A stretch of DNA of 64,000 bases from Paraherbaspirillum soli. Lineage in GTDB: Bacteria; Pseudomonadota; Gammaproteobacteria; Burkholderiales; Burkholderiaceae_D. Location of the stretch: the NCBI RefSeq assembly GCF_042654985.1, contig NZ_JBHSMT010000004.1, positions 44,352-108,351 of the forward strand, given 5' to 3'. Each line of letters opens with the position of its first letter. The first letter of the stretch is position 1. Shown in pieces: positions 26,866 through 35,843 of this stretch. The notes below the pieces were generated by a model that saw nothing but the letters and a program-made list of their open reading frames with translations, searched no databases and was not told where the DNA came from. The translations under genes were made by a program, and so were the position numbers.

Positions 26866-27782
26866 GATTCTGTCCACTCCCTGCGGCGACGGCGCCGCCA
26901 AAATGTCCGCAACCGATACACCATGCGCTCGTCGAGCAGGCCGCGCGGCCGCACGATCAGGAACAAGGCGACGATGCCGCCGAACGCAATCATCCGATAG
27001 CCCTGGAAGATCCGGCTTCCTTCCAGCAGCAAGATGTCGGCGGCCACACCCAGCAACGGCCCCAGCGGTGTGCCGAGTCCGCCTATCAGCGCATAGGACA
27101 GGCCGTGAATGCCGAGCATCATGTCGAAATTGCCCGGCTCGATATAGGTGTTGTAGTGGGCGTACAGCGCGCCGCCAAGCGCGGCGATGGCGCCGGCCGC
27201 CGCCGCCGCGCTGAGCTTAACCTTGCGCACATTGATGCCGAACACGCCGGCCAGCTCGGGGTCTTCGCCGACCATCCGCAACGCCACGCCGAACTGCGCC
27301 CGCTCCGACCAGTACAGCGCGACGAGCACCAGCAACAGCACGCCGTAGATCAACAGCACAAACCCGGACTGCCCCAAGCCGTGTTCGAACAGGTAACGAA
27401 TGCCGCCAAATCCTGCGCTGCCATCGGGTCCGATGGCCTGACCCTGGCCGTTTGTGGACTGCCAGCTGAATAGCGCGAAAAAGATGCGCACCGCCTCGGC
27501 CGCCGCCAAGGTCGACATCGAGAAATACAGGCCGCGCAGGCGCAGCGTGACCAGGCTCAGCGCGCCTGCGGCCAGCGCACCAACCAGCGCGGCGAGGACA
27601 AGCGCGAGGGATAGCGGCAGCGTCGCCACCACGGTCGCCATGCCGCCCGCGTAGCCGCCGATGGCAAAGAAAGCCTGCTGCCCAAACGACATTTCGCCGC
27701 CGATCAGCAACACATAGGCGGACAGCGCCAGGAACGACAGCAAACCCATATTGGCGAGAATGCCGAGCGCGTACTCATCCAT
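26862..27782 (-). CDS. ABC transporter permease, LivM type
   Basis: The 306-residue membrane protein has about eight hydrophobic segments and LivM hallmarks: GEMSFGQQAFFAIGGYAGG near 30, LRGLYFSMSTLAAAEAVRI near 85 and the EAA-like GEDPELAGVFGINVRKVKL near 190. It forms half of the inner-membrane channel with the LivH-type permease. It overlaps its upstream neighbour by 8 nt and the FixH-like gene by 4 nt. The substrate class (branched-chain amino acids, amides, aromatic acids or similar) cannot be set from the permease alone. Confidence 0.92.
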   Translation of the reverse strand: MDEYALGILANMGLLSFLALSAYVLLIGGEMSFGQQAFFAIGGYAGGMATVVATLPLSLALVLAALVGALAAGALSLVTLRLRGLYFSMSTLAAAEAVRIFFALFSWQSTNGQGQAIGPDGSAGFGGIRYLFEHGLGQSGFVLLIYGVLLLVLVALYWSERAQFGVALRMVGEDPELAGVFGINVRKVKLSAAAAAGAIAALGGALYAHYNTYIEPGNFDMMLGIHGLSYALIGGLGTPLGPLLGVAADILLLEGSRIFQGYRMIAFGGIVALFLIVRPRGLLDERMVYRLRTFWRRRRRREWTES

Positions 27783-28680
27783 GCCGACCTCCTTCGCCGT
27801 TCACGCCGCGCCACAGCGTGGACAGGCCGGCAGGACACAGGCACAGCACGGCGAACAGCAAGCCGTAGCCGCATAAATCGCGGTACTGCGGTCCGAACAG
27901 GCTCTGGCTGTAAGTCTCCAGCAAGCCCAGCATCAAGCCGCCGGCAAGCGCGCCGGGCAAGGAGCCGAGGCCGCCCAGCATCGCGGCAATCATGCCTTTC
28001 AAGGTGGCCCACATGGCGAACATCGGCGTCACCTGGCCGTCGATGCTGACGATCAGGTAGCCGGCCGCACCGCCGAGCGCCGAGGCCAGCGCAAAAATCA
28101 AGGCCGAGATCCGCGGCACGTTGATGCCGATGCAGGCCGCTGCCGGCCGGCTGTCTATCATGGCCCGCACCGCCAGCCCAAAGCGGGTCCGGTACAGCAG
28201 CGCCCACAATCCAAGCGCAACGCCGGCCGCGGCAGCCAGCGCGACCAGGTGCTCAAGCCGCACAGCAAGCGCACCCGTGGCCGCCACAGTCAGATCGAAC
28301 GGCGACGGAAATGCGTAGGTATGGCGCGGCAACAGCAGCGTGGCGAGTTCTTCCAGCTGCATCCAGACGGCGAAACTGGCCGCCATCGAGGTGACCGCCG
28401 CCCGCTGGTTATGCCGGGACAGTTGCGCATGCGGAGCGAAGCAGAGCCGCTCGACATAGACGCCGGCGGCCATCGTGACCGCCATCACCGCCGGCGCCAA
28501 CAACAGCAGGCCGATGTGCCAGCGTTGGGCTATCCAGATTGCCAGGTAGATCCCGAGCATGATGGAAGCGCCATAAGCCAGGTTGACCCGGCGCAGCACG
28601 CCGAACACCAGCGTGAAGCCAAGCGCCAGCAAGGCGTAGGAAGCGCCGCGCGCCAGTCCGTCTATTGTGTGCTGGAGCAT
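27775..28680 (-). CDS. ABC transporter permease, LivH type
   Basis: The 301-residue protein begins with the LivH-like LQHTIDGLARGASYALLALG and FGVLRRVNLAYGASIMLG. The cytoplasmic coupling loop RAMIDSRPAAACIGINVPRI lies near 185. About eight membrane segments are visible. It overlaps the LivF-type gene by 19 nt and the LivM-type gene by 8 nt, so the transporter is a tight operon. Confidence 0.92.
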   Translation of the reverse strand: MLQHTIDGLARGASYALLALGFTLVFGVLRRVNLAYGASIMLGIYLAIWIAQRWHIGLLLLAPAVMAVTMAAGVYVERLCFAPHAQLSRHNQRAAVTSMAASFAVWMQLEELATLLLPRHTYAFPSPFDLTVAATGALAVRLEHLVALAAAAGVALGLWALLYRTRFGLAVRAMIDSRPAAACIGINVPRISALIFALASALGGAAGYLIVSIDGQVTPMFAMWATLKGMIAAMLGGLGSLPGALAGGLMLGLLETYSQSLFGPQYRDLCGYGLLFAVLCLCPAGLSTLWRGVNGEGGRHG

Positions 28681-29411
28681 GTCATTCCTGCCTTGGCCGA
28701 TCCCAGGTAAGCGCGCTGCACCAGCTGGTCTGCGGCCAGTTGCGCGGGTGCGCCGCTGTAACTTATCCGCCCCTGCTCGATCAGGTAAACATGGTGGGCC
28801 AGCTTGAGCGCCATCTGCGCGTTTTGCTCGACCAGCAGGATGCTGGTGCCTTCAGTGCTGATCTCGACTATCAAGCGAAAAATGTCTTCGACCACCAGCG
28901 GCGCCAGACCGAGCGAAGGCTCATCCAGCAGCAGCAGTTTCGGGCGCGACATCAGGGCTCGCGCCAGCGCCAGCATTTGCTGCTCGCCGCCGGAGAGCGT
29001 CCCGGCGCGCTGCCCGGCTCGCTCCTTCAGACGCGGAAAGCGCGCCAGCATGCGCGCCAGGTCTGCCGCGATCTGCTGCTTGTCGTTGCGGCTGTATGCG
29101 CCCGCCAGCAGGTTGTCGCGCACCGACATGCTGGGGAACAGCAGCCGCTGCTCCGGCACCAGCGCAATCCCTTGCGCCACGACGGCGTGCGGCGGCTGGC
29201 CCGTCAGTTCGCGGCCGTCAAAGCAAATGGTCCCGCTGCGCGGCCGCAGCAAGCCGGCGATGGTCATCATCAAGGTGGTTTTACCGGCACCGTTCGGCCC
29301 CAGCAGGCAGGTGACGGACCCGGCCGCGACGGACAGCGAGACGCCCTTCAGCGCCTCGATCTTGCCGTAGGCGGCGACCAGTTGATCGATCTGGAGCAGC
29401 GCTGCGGTCAT
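28662..29411 (-). CDS. ABC transporter ATP-binding protein, LivF type
   Basis: The 249-residue ATPase has Walker A GPNGAGKTT near 38, signature LSGGEQQMLALARAL near 139, Walker B LLLLDEPSLGLAP near 158 and the switch histidine region. The pattern ILLVEQNAQMALKLAHHVYLI is typical of LivF. It overlaps the LivG-type gene by 4 nt. It energises uptake with the LivG partner. Confidence 0.94.
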   Translation of the reverse strand: MTAALLQIDQLVAAYGKIEALKGVSLSVAAGSVTCLLGPNGAGKTTLMMTIAGLLRPRSGTICFDGRELTGQPPHAVVAQGIALVPEQRLLFPSMSVRDNLLAGAYSRNDKQQIAADLARMLARFPRLKERAGQRAGTLSGGEQQMLALARALMSRPKLLLLDEPSLGLAPLVVEDIFRLIVEISTEGTSILLVEQNAQMALKLAHHVYLIEQGRISYSGAPAQLAADQLVQRAYLGSAKAGMTCSSTQ

Positions 29412-30130
29412 GGCAGATTGGCGATTAGGTGAGCGCCGAGATAAGCCTCGCGCACCTGTGGGTCGGCCTGGATTTCGGACGGCGTTCCTTCCGCGATCTT
29501 GCGGCCGAAATTGAGCACCGCGATCCGGTCGCTGACGCCCATCACCAGTTCCATCACGTGCTCGACCAGCAGGATGGTGACGCCGCTTTGGCGCAAGGCC
29601 ATCATGCGCTGCCGCAGGGCGGCGATCTCTGCCGCATCCATGCCTGCCGCAGGTTCGTCGAGCAGCAGCAATTGCGGCCGGGTGGCCAGCGCGCGCGCCA
29701 GTTCAAGTTGGCGCTGTTCGGCGAACGAGAGATTGGCCGCGAGTTCGTCTTTCTTGTGCGCCAGCCCGGCCAGCGCCAGTGCCTGCATCATCTGCTGATG
29801 TGTCTTGGCGCGGCCAGCGGCGGCGTTGTGCGCCACGCGCAGGTTTTGCCACACGGTCAATGGTCCGAACAGGCGGATGTTCTGGAAGGTGCGCGCCAGG
29901 CCGCAGCCGACGCGTTTGTGCAGGGCCAGGCGGCTGATGTCCTGTCTGCAAAAATGGATCTGACCGGAAGTCAGCGGCAGCATGCCGGAGATCAAATCCA
30001 GGGTGGTGCTCTTGCCGGAGCCGTTCGGACCGATCAGGCCGAAAATCTGGCCGCGTGCCACTTTCAGGTCGAGGTTGTCGACGGCATGCATACCGCCGAA
30101 GTGGCGTGATACTGCGGTGAGTTCAATCAT
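29408..30130 (-). CDS. ABC transporter ATP-binding protein, LivG type, with altered signature motif
   Basis: The 240-residue ATPase has Walker A GPNGSGKST near 34, GLARTFQNIRLFGPLTVWQN near 80 as in LivG, Walker B LLLLDEPAAGMD near 155 and the switch region LLVEHVMELVM. The ABC signature reads LSFAEQRQLELARAL, where most LivG proteins have LSYGxQR; the usual glycine is alanine. Function may be kept because the second site in the heterodimer (LivF) is canonical. It is the first gene of the ATPase/permease block and is separated from the binding-protein gene by an 800-nt repeat region. Confidence 0.93.
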   Translation of the reverse strand: MIELTAVSRHFGGMHAVDNLDLKVARGQIFGLIGPNGSGKSTTLDLISGMLPLTSGQIHFCRQDISRLALHKRVGCGLARTFQNIRLFGPLTVWQNLRVAHNAAAGRAKTHQQMMQALALAGLAHKKDELAANLSFAEQRQLELARALATRPQLLLLDEPAAGMDAAEIAALRQRMMALRQSGVTILLVEHVMELVMGVSDRIAVLNFGRKIAEGTPSEIQADPQVREAYLGAHLIANLP

Positions 30131-30931
30131 TCAGAGATCGTAGGTTGGGCTGCAAAGCCCAACGTTTGGTAGCGATTAAAGGAATGTTGGGCTTTACAGC
30201 CCACCCTACGGTCCTGTGTGCTTGGGTGACGGACCACGGAGCGCGGACGTTTGCAATCGTTCGTCGTTACCTAAAACGGTCGCCACTCCGTAGCTCACCG
30301 GGGTCAGAGTTTTTTTACGCGGTTTTTTGCGTAAATTACTCTGACCCCGCTGAGCGGGCTACGGAGTACAGACGGTTGCATTCGTTCGTCGCGTAGCTAA
30401 CACTGTCGCTACTCCGTAGATGCTCGCCGGGGGTGGCCCGGCAGCCACTCACTTTTCTTGCTTCGCCACGAAAAGTAGTCACCCGGGGACATAGTTTATG
30501 AGGCACCGCAGCGTGCCGAATTACTGTGTCCCCGTGTGACGGGCCACGGAGTGCGGACGGTTGCATTCGTTCGTTGGTCATTGTTCGTCGTTACCTAAAA
30601 CTGTCGCCACTCCGTAGATACAAGCCGGGGGTGGCCCGGCAGCCACTCACTTTTCTTGCTTCGCCAAGAAAAGTAAGCAAAAGAAGGCGACCGCAAAGCC
30701 ACTGCCTTCCCTTCGGTCAGGTCCCCAAATGTGTCGTCTATCAGTCGGGTGTGAAGGCAAACTCGCTTCGCTCAAACACGCCTTCCCACAATTCCCGACT
30801 GACAGCCGTCACATTTGGCAGCGTCCCAATGCGGAATGCACGTCAAAAGCAACAGCAACGTCAACAACAACTTCAACAGCCTCTATATAACCAACTAATT
30901 TTATAAATAAAGCGTGAACACCAATCCCCCC
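30131..30931. repeat. Composite repeat region inside the Liv-type operon
   Basis: The stretch has no gene. It holds: a palindrome with arms GTAGGTTGGGCTG and CAGCCCACCCTAC (30140-30209); three copies of a 60-75 bp unit ending ACTCCGTAG (about 30234-30293, 30359-30419, 30544-30617); a GGGGTCAGAGT palindrome (30300-30348) between the first two; a GGGGACATAGT palindrome (30485-30533) between the last two; twice the segment GGGGGTGGCCCGGCAGCCAC followed by a CTTTTCTT/AAGAAAAG hairpin; and nested inverted repeats to about 30830. It lies between the substrate-binding gene and the transporter genes. Confidence 0.8.
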
Positions 30932-32161
30932 CTACTGCACCGGACTATGCATCACCTGCCAACTACTCCCCCTGGCCTCAACAAACACAAACGGCTTGAC
31001 CGCTTCACGCTCTCTGGTTCGCTGCAGGGTGCCCAGCAATCCTTCGGTCTGTTTCAGTTTGGCCAGGCCGATGCGGATCCGGTCGCGGTCGGCGCGGACG
31101 CTGTCGGGATTTGCCAATACGCCTTCGGATTCGATCACATGTTTCAGCGTAAACATGTTTTCCCAGGCCGCCATGCTATGCAGGTCGGCATAGCCTTTGA
31201 AGCGGGCGGTCGCTGCCGCAGCGGCCTTGGCTTGCGGATTGATCGGGGCGTAGCTGGTCGGGATGATCAATCCCTCGGCTTGCTTGCCGCACACTTCCAT
31301 GGTCTCGGGGCTCGATATGCTGGTCAGGCCGATCAGCACCTTCGGTTTGACGCCCTGGCGTTGCATCTCCTTCAATACGCCACACGCGGTGAACGGGTGC
31401 GCTGATATCGCTACCACGTCTGCGCCGACCTGCTTCATCTCGCGCACCTGGGTGGTGAAGTTGGTGTCGCTGACCAGCCATTTGGCCTCGCCTTTGATCT
31501 GGTAGCCGTCGGTCTTGGCGCGCTCTTTCATCACCTTGTACCAGGTCTGGTTGGAATGGACGAAATCCTCTTCCACCCCGCCGTAGACCGACTTGGCATC
31601 AGGATGATTGAGCTTCAGCCAGGCGAACAAAGACTGGTACATGCCGATCTCGTCCGGGATATTGCGGAATGCCCAATCCGAGATTTTGGTCAAGCCGATC
31701 TCCATCGCGACATCGGTAAAGATCGGCAGATGCAGCCCGGAGTCGCTGGCGTCGTCCGCCTTCTTCTGCAACACGCCGTATAGCGTCTCGGCGACCGATG
31801 AGCAAGTAGGTCCGACCGCCGCCAGCCAATCTTCCGAGGCGATATGACGGATAACCGAGATCCCTTCCGCCACATTGCAGCGGTCGTCAAAGTAGCCGAC
31901 CACGATTTTCGCCCGCGTGCCATCGCCTAGCCGGACGCCACCTGTCTTGTTGATCTGATCGGCGGCGGCGCGCATGGCGGCCTCGCTGTTTACCCCGAAC
32001 TGGCGCAGTACGCCAGAGGTCGCGCCGAAGCCGGCAATCTTGATCACCCGCTCCTGGGCCAGCGCATCAGCGGCACTTGATAACCACAAGCACAGTGGGA
32101 GAATCACAAACGCTAACGCCAATCGCAGCGAAAATTTGATCCGGGTCATTGCGAGCTTCAT
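30932..32161 (-). CDS. ABC transporter substrate-binding protein, Liv type
   Basis: The 409-residue protein has a signal peptide (LALAFVILPLCLWLSSAADALA, cleavage near 36). A periplasmic binding domain follows: IKIAGFGATSGVLRQFGVNSE at the start, DDRCNVAEGISVIRHIASED near 93 and VAISAHPFTACGVLKEMQRQG near 250. It belongs to the leucine/amide-binding (Peripla_BP_6) class. It captures the substrate for the LivGFHM-type proteins encoded downstream. It follows the ferredoxin reductase gene on the same strand after 175 nt. The ligand is unknown; association with the carrier-protein cluster upstream suggests a precursor or product of that pathway. Confidence 0.9.
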   Translation of the reverse strand: MKLAMTRIKFSLRLALAFVILPLCLWLSSAADALAQERVIKIAGFGATSGVLRQFGVNSEAAMRAAADQINKTGGVRLGDGTRAKIVVGYFDDRCNVAEGISVIRHIASEDWLAAVGPTCSSVAETLYGVLQKKADDASDSGLHLPIFTDVAMEIGLTKISDWAFRNIPDEIGMYQSLFAWLKLNHPDAKSVYGGVEEDFVHSNQTWYKVMKERAKTDGYQIKGEAKWLVSDTNFTTQVREMKQVGADVVAISAHPFTACGVLKEMQRQGVKPKVLIGLTSISSPETMEVCGKQAEGLIIPTSYAPINPQAKAAAAATARFKGYADLHSMAAWENMFTLKHVIESEGVLANPDSVRADRDRIRIGLAKLKQTEGLLGTLQRTREREAVKPFVFVEARGSSWQVMHSPVQ

Positions 32162-32336
32162 GTTTTATTTCTCCGTTGATGAACCAATGCGCCTGCATTA
32201 AAGCGCCATGAGGAAGGTCAAGCAACCGTCAGAGTTAACAGCTAGACGCAAGAAGAATAAAAGAATGAAAACGACCCGCGCGCGGCCAACGACAATGCGC
32301 TTGCCTCAACCCGGGTCGTTCCAGCAAAACAATCCA

Positions 32337-33116
32337 TCAATCGGCAAACGCCCTTTCAACCACGAAATGACCGGCATCCCTGGTCGTCCCCTCCTGAAAG
32401 CCGAAGCCGACCAGCATCGTCCGCAAATCTTTCAGCATCGCCATGCTGCCGCAGATCATTGCGCGATCGGTGGCGACATCCATCTTGGGCAAGCCCAGGT
32501 CCTTGAAAATCTGGCCGCTCTCGACCAGTGCGGTAATCCTTCCGCGATTACTGAAATGTTCGCGCGTGACGGTCGGGTAATACAATAATTTTCGGCGCAC
32601 CACTTCACCCAGGTATTCATGTTGCGGCAAATCCTCCGTCAGGAAATTGGCATAGGCCAGGTCGGCCGTCATGCGCGTGCCGTGCACCAGGATCACCGTG
32701 TCGAATTTCTCGTAGGTTTCGGGGTCTTTGATTATGCTGAGGAACGGCGCCAGCCCGGTCCCGGTCCCGAATAAATACAAGCGCTTGCCGGGCAGCAGAA
32801 AATTGGTCAGCAGGGTGCCGGTAGGCTTGCGCCCGACCAGCACTTTGTCGCCTTTACGGATCTTCTGGAGCCGCGATGTCAGCGGGCCGTCCGGCACCTT
32901 GATGCTGAAAAATTCCAGCTCCTCCTCATGATTGGCACTGGCGAAACTGTAGGCGCGCAAAATCGGATTACCGCTGGCCTCGGGCAGCCCTATCATCGTG
33001 AACTGGCCGTTCTCGAAGCGCAATGTCGGCGAACGCGTGGTGGCAAAAGTAAATAAGCGATCGGTCCAGTGATGGACCCGGGTTACCGTCTCTACGTTGT
33101 AAATATTTGGCTTCAT
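32337..33116 (-). CDS. fpr: Ferredoxin--NADP reductase
   Basis: The protein has 259 residues, the usual length of bacterial subclass Fpr. FAD binding is shown by LRAYSFASANHEEELEFF near 54. The NADP domain has LFGTGTGLAPFLSIIKDP near 117 and ends FVVERAFAD with the characteristic aromatic near the C-terminus. It passes electrons between NADPH and ferredoxin, most likely the FdxA encoded two genes upstream. It overlaps the acyl-CoA dehydrogenase by 4 nt, so it is part of the cluster rather than a stand-alone housekeeping gene. Confidence 0.93.
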   Translation of the reverse strand: MKPNIYNVETVTRVHHWTDRLFTFATTRSPTLRFENGQFTMIGLPEASGNPILRAYSFASANHEEELEFFSIKVPDGPLTSRLQKIRKGDKVLVGRKPTGTLLTNFLLPGKRLYLFGTGTGLAPFLSIIKDPETYEKFDTVILVHGTRMTADLAYANFLTEDLPQHEYLGEVVRRKLLYYPTVTREHFSNRGRITALVESGQIFKDLGLPKMDVATDRAMICGSMAMLKDLRTMLVGFGFQEGTTRDAGHFVVERAFAD

Positions 33117-34312
33117 GATTTGAAATTAAGGTTATTGGCAATAATCAGGCGCTGGATTTCAGAGGTCCCTTCGTAGATGCGGAGCAAGCGAATCTGGCGA
33201 TACAGATTCTCTACTTCGGCATCTTTGACGACCCCATAAGCCCCCATGATCTGGACCGCATCGTCGACCACCTGCTGCGCGCCGTCCGTGCCGAACAGCT
33301 TGGCAATACTGATGTGACGGCTCAGGTCGCGCTGGCTGATGTCCTTGCCCTGCCGGGTGTCCAGCTCCCATGCGGCGCGCGCCACCAGCAGCGAAGTGGC
33401 ATCGAGATAGACCGCCATATCGGCCAGCTTGGATTTGGTCATTTGCATGTCGAACAAAAACTCGTCGCCGATCCGCCTGCTCTTGGCCCATTGTCCGGCC
33501 ACCCTCAGGGCTTTGCGGCAAAAGCCGATGGCGGCGGCGGCCACCGTGACGCGATAGATGTCCAATATTTGCAGCGCATATTTAAAACCCATGCCGGGCA
33601 CGCCGACGAGTTGGTCGGCCGCTACTTCGCAATTGGAAAAATTCAATGTGGCGAATGCCCTGGGGGCGATCAGTGCAATATCCTGGGCGATCGTCAGCCC
33701 CGGCGTGTCGGCCGGCACCAGCAGCAAACTCAAGCCCATCGCACCCGGCCCTTCCCCGGTCCTGACCAGCACGCAATGAACATCGGCGATGTTGCCGTAG
33801 GAAACCCAGGTCTTGACGCCATTGAGCACATAGCGTCCATCCACCAGCCGCGCCTCCAAAGCTGCCGCGGCGAGATTCGAGCCGACCTCCGGCTCGGAAA
33901 TGGCGAAGCTGCCAAGCATCTCCCCGCTTGCCGACGCCGCCAGGAATTGATTGAAGCGGGCAACGTCGCCATACAAGCCGGCGGCGGCACAACCAAGACC
34001 CTGTATCGAAAACGAAAAATCGAGCAGATCGTGGTACGAAGCGAACGCTTCGCGCAACAGGCACATCGAGCGAACATCGAGCTTGGGCTGGCCGCTGTCG
34101 CCGGCGCGCGGCACGACAAAACGCAGCCAGTCCGCCTGGCCCAGCAAGCGGGTCAGCTTGCGTCCGACCACCTTGGGGTCGGCGTCCCGGGTAATCGCGT
34201 CAATATCGGAGCCGGCCGGCCCCGCCAGCCAGTCACTCACGTTCAGCGCCAGATCCCTGTGATGGGATTCAAAAAAAGGAAGTGCCAATACGGTCGGATC
34301 AAATCTCAGCAT
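33113..34312 (-). CDS. Acyl-CoA dehydrogenase-family flavoprotein
   Basis: The protein has 399 residues. Family motifs are FAISEPEVGSNLAAAALEA near 140, GVKTWVSYGNIADVH near 172 with the FAD-contacting Trp, and the C-terminal RIYEGTSEIQRLIIANNL, whose Glu in YEGTSE is the usual catalytic base. Such enzymes also act on carrier-protein thioesters, as PltE and RedW do on prolyl-carrier proteins. In this cluster a carrier protein is encoded three genes upstream, so a carrier-bound acyl group is a plausible substrate. That last step is inference. Confidence 0.9.
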   Translation of the reverse strand: MLRFDPTVLALPFFESHHRDLALNVSDWLAGPAGSDIDAITRDADPKVVGRKLTRLLGQADWLRFVVPRAGDSGQPKLDVRSMCLLREAFASYHDLLDFSFSIQGLGCAAAGLYGDVARFNQFLAASASGEMLGSFAISEPEVGSNLAAAALEARLVDGRYVLNGVKTWVSYGNIADVHCVLVRTGEGPGAMGLSLLLVPADTPGLTIAQDIALIAPRAFATLNFSNCEVAADQLVGVPGMGFKYALQILDIYRVTVAAAAIGFCRKALRVAGQWAKSRRIGDEFLFDMQMTKSKLADMAVYLDATSLLVARAAWELDTRQGKDISQRDLSRHISIAKLFGTDGAQQVVDDAVQIMGAYGVVKDAEVENLYRQIRLLRIYEGTSEIQRLIIANNLNFKS

Positions 34313-34376
34313 AGGATGGATGGCTTAAATAAAAAGTGTGAAACACTGCCGTGCTCCGGCTTTACGCCGGCCCGAT

Positions 34377-34727
34377 TCAAGCCGGGGACGGCTCAAGCTC
34401 CACCTGCAACTGAGACAATTTCCCAGGAACGTCTTTCCACTTTTCGGCGTCCGGCAAGCCATCCTTTTTTCTTGCAATATTGGACTTGACCCATTTCGCC
34501 GCCAACTCTTCATTCAATTTGATGAATGAGGTCATGGTGTCGGGGACTTCGTAATCGGCCATGATGGCTTCAACAGGACATTCCGATACGCAGACGCCGC
34601 AGTCTATGCATTCATCCGGATTGATGGCCAGGAAATTCGGTCCTTCATAAAAACAATCGACCGGGCAGACTTCCACGCAATCAGTGTGTTTGCAATTGAT
34701 GCAGTTTTCGGTAACAACGTAAGCCAT
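34377..34727 (-). CDS. fdxA: 7Fe ferredoxin (FdxA type)
   Basis: The 116-residue protein has two cysteine clusters: CINCKHTDCVEVCPVDC near 9-25 and CIDCGVCVSECP near 40-51. This is the pattern for one [3Fe-4S] and one [4Fe-4S] cluster, followed by the usual long C-terminal tail. It shuttles electrons at low potential. FdxA is often a solitary gene; here it lies between the C45 gene and the acyl-CoA dehydrogenase, with Fpr two genes on, which suggests a dedicated redox chain. Confidence 0.95.
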   Translation of the reverse strand: MAYVVTENCINCKHTDCVEVCPVDCFYEGPNFLAINPDECIDCGVCVSECPVEAIMADYEVPDTMTSFIKLNEELAAKWVKSNIARKKDGLPDAEKWKDVPGKLSQLQVELEPSPA

Positions 34728-34759
34728 ACGATCTCCTTGGTTCTAAAAATATAACGCGT

Positions 34760-35839
34760 TCAAAGCTGGAATTGAAACCGGCGTCCTTGTGCCTGATCGC
34801 CGGATTGCACCCACATCGTCCCGTCACCAGGCGTCATCAGCACGGAAGCCACCGTCCGCTCGCGGCGAATATCGCTGCTGCCAGGCACGTAAATCGGTTC
34901 CTGCGAAAACATGTCCAGATAAGCCTGGGGCGCGGCATCCGGCGCGATCGCAAGCAAACCCGCATGGCAGGCATCCTGACGCCGGACCGATGAATTGCGG
35001 GCAAAAATATTGAGTTGATCCTGCTCGGCAAAGGCCGGATTCAAAAAGTGATTCGCATGCACCGATTGCCGATGTTCCGTCACGCTCAAGGTATTGGCGA
35101 GGATTTCCACGTTGAACACATGATGCCGATCGCAAATGGTGAGCGAGCGCGAACCGGTCACGCGCAATCCGCGCAGAAGTTCCATGCATTCCTGGGCGCT
35201 GCCGGCGTTGTCGAGCAAATGACGGATCACCAGATACGGCGGAATCCCCGGCTCCCAAGATCCTCCCAGCACCAGATTGAGACCGATGGCGACGCCGTCT
35301 TCATTCAAGCCCAGATAACCCAGCAAGCCGGTAAACGACAGCAAAAGCACCCGCCGGCTGTTGCTGCGGCTGACGTTTAATATGCACAGCTGCTGTTCCA
35401 TATTACCGTTGAGGTCGATGGTTTGACCTAACGCCGCGCTCGGGCCGGAACGTGCAAATGTGGTGCAATCGCCATTGGTCCGGGTGCGGCTATAACCGAT
35501 CATCTCGCGCCGGATTTGCAGCAACACGGCCTCTTCGAACAACATCCCGGCGCCGTCGGCCAAGCCCCTGATCTCGTCCAGCAAGGCCGGCGTATAGGTC
35601 CTGATCGCCTCGACGTAGGCATCGATCTGCGGCGACAACTCCGCCATCGAAGTCGGCTTGTGAAGAATCCGGTTGATCCGGTACAGCGCATCATCGCGGA
35701 ATGCGATGATGCGTTCTTTCAGCGCACTGCCATGCTGATGACCGATGGCATAACTGTCGCCGGACAATGCGATCGGCTCGGCCCATTGATAGGCATCTGG
35801 CGCGGCTGACGATGCAGCCAATTCGGCGGTGCTGGTCAT
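34760..35839 (-). CDS. C45-family autoproteolytic acyltransferase/hydrolase
   Basis: The 359-residue protein resembles acyl-CoA:6-aminopenicillanic acid acyltransferases. The Ntn nucleophile is seen in NGDCTTFA (Cys125); the segment before it would be the propeptide removed by self-cleavage. Further family-like stretches are IDLNGNMEQQLCILNV near 140, FTGLLGYLGLNEDGVAIGLN near 168 and VHANHFLNP near 260. Such enzymes form or break amide bonds between acyl groups and amines. It starts 4 nt before the end of the GNAT gene region and precedes fdxA. It may release or transfer the product from the carrier-bound chain. Confidence 0.88.
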   Translation of the reverse strand: MTSTAELAASSAAPDAYQWAEPIALSGDSYAIGHQHGSALKERIIAFRDDALYRINRILHKPTSMAELSPQIDAYVEAIRTYTPALLDEIRGLADGAGMLFEEAVLLQIRREMIGYSRTRTNGDCTTFARSGPSAALGQTIDLNGNMEQQLCILNVSRSNSRRVLLLSFTGLLGYLGLNEDGVAIGLNLVLGGSWEPGIPPYLVIRHLLDNAGSAQECMELLRGLRVTGSRSLTICDRHHVFNVEILANTLSVTEHRQSVHANHFLNPAFAEQDQLNIFARNSSVRRQDACHAGLLAIAPDAAPQAYLDMFSQEPIYVPGSSDIRRERTVASVLMTPGDGTMWVQSGDQAQGRRFQFQL

Positions 35840-35843
35840 CGCT

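Noticed and set aside
30526..30906. 126-codon frame in the composite repeat block
   Set aside because: It runs through repeat units and inverted repeats and has a low-complexity Gln-rich end, with no ribosome-binding site.
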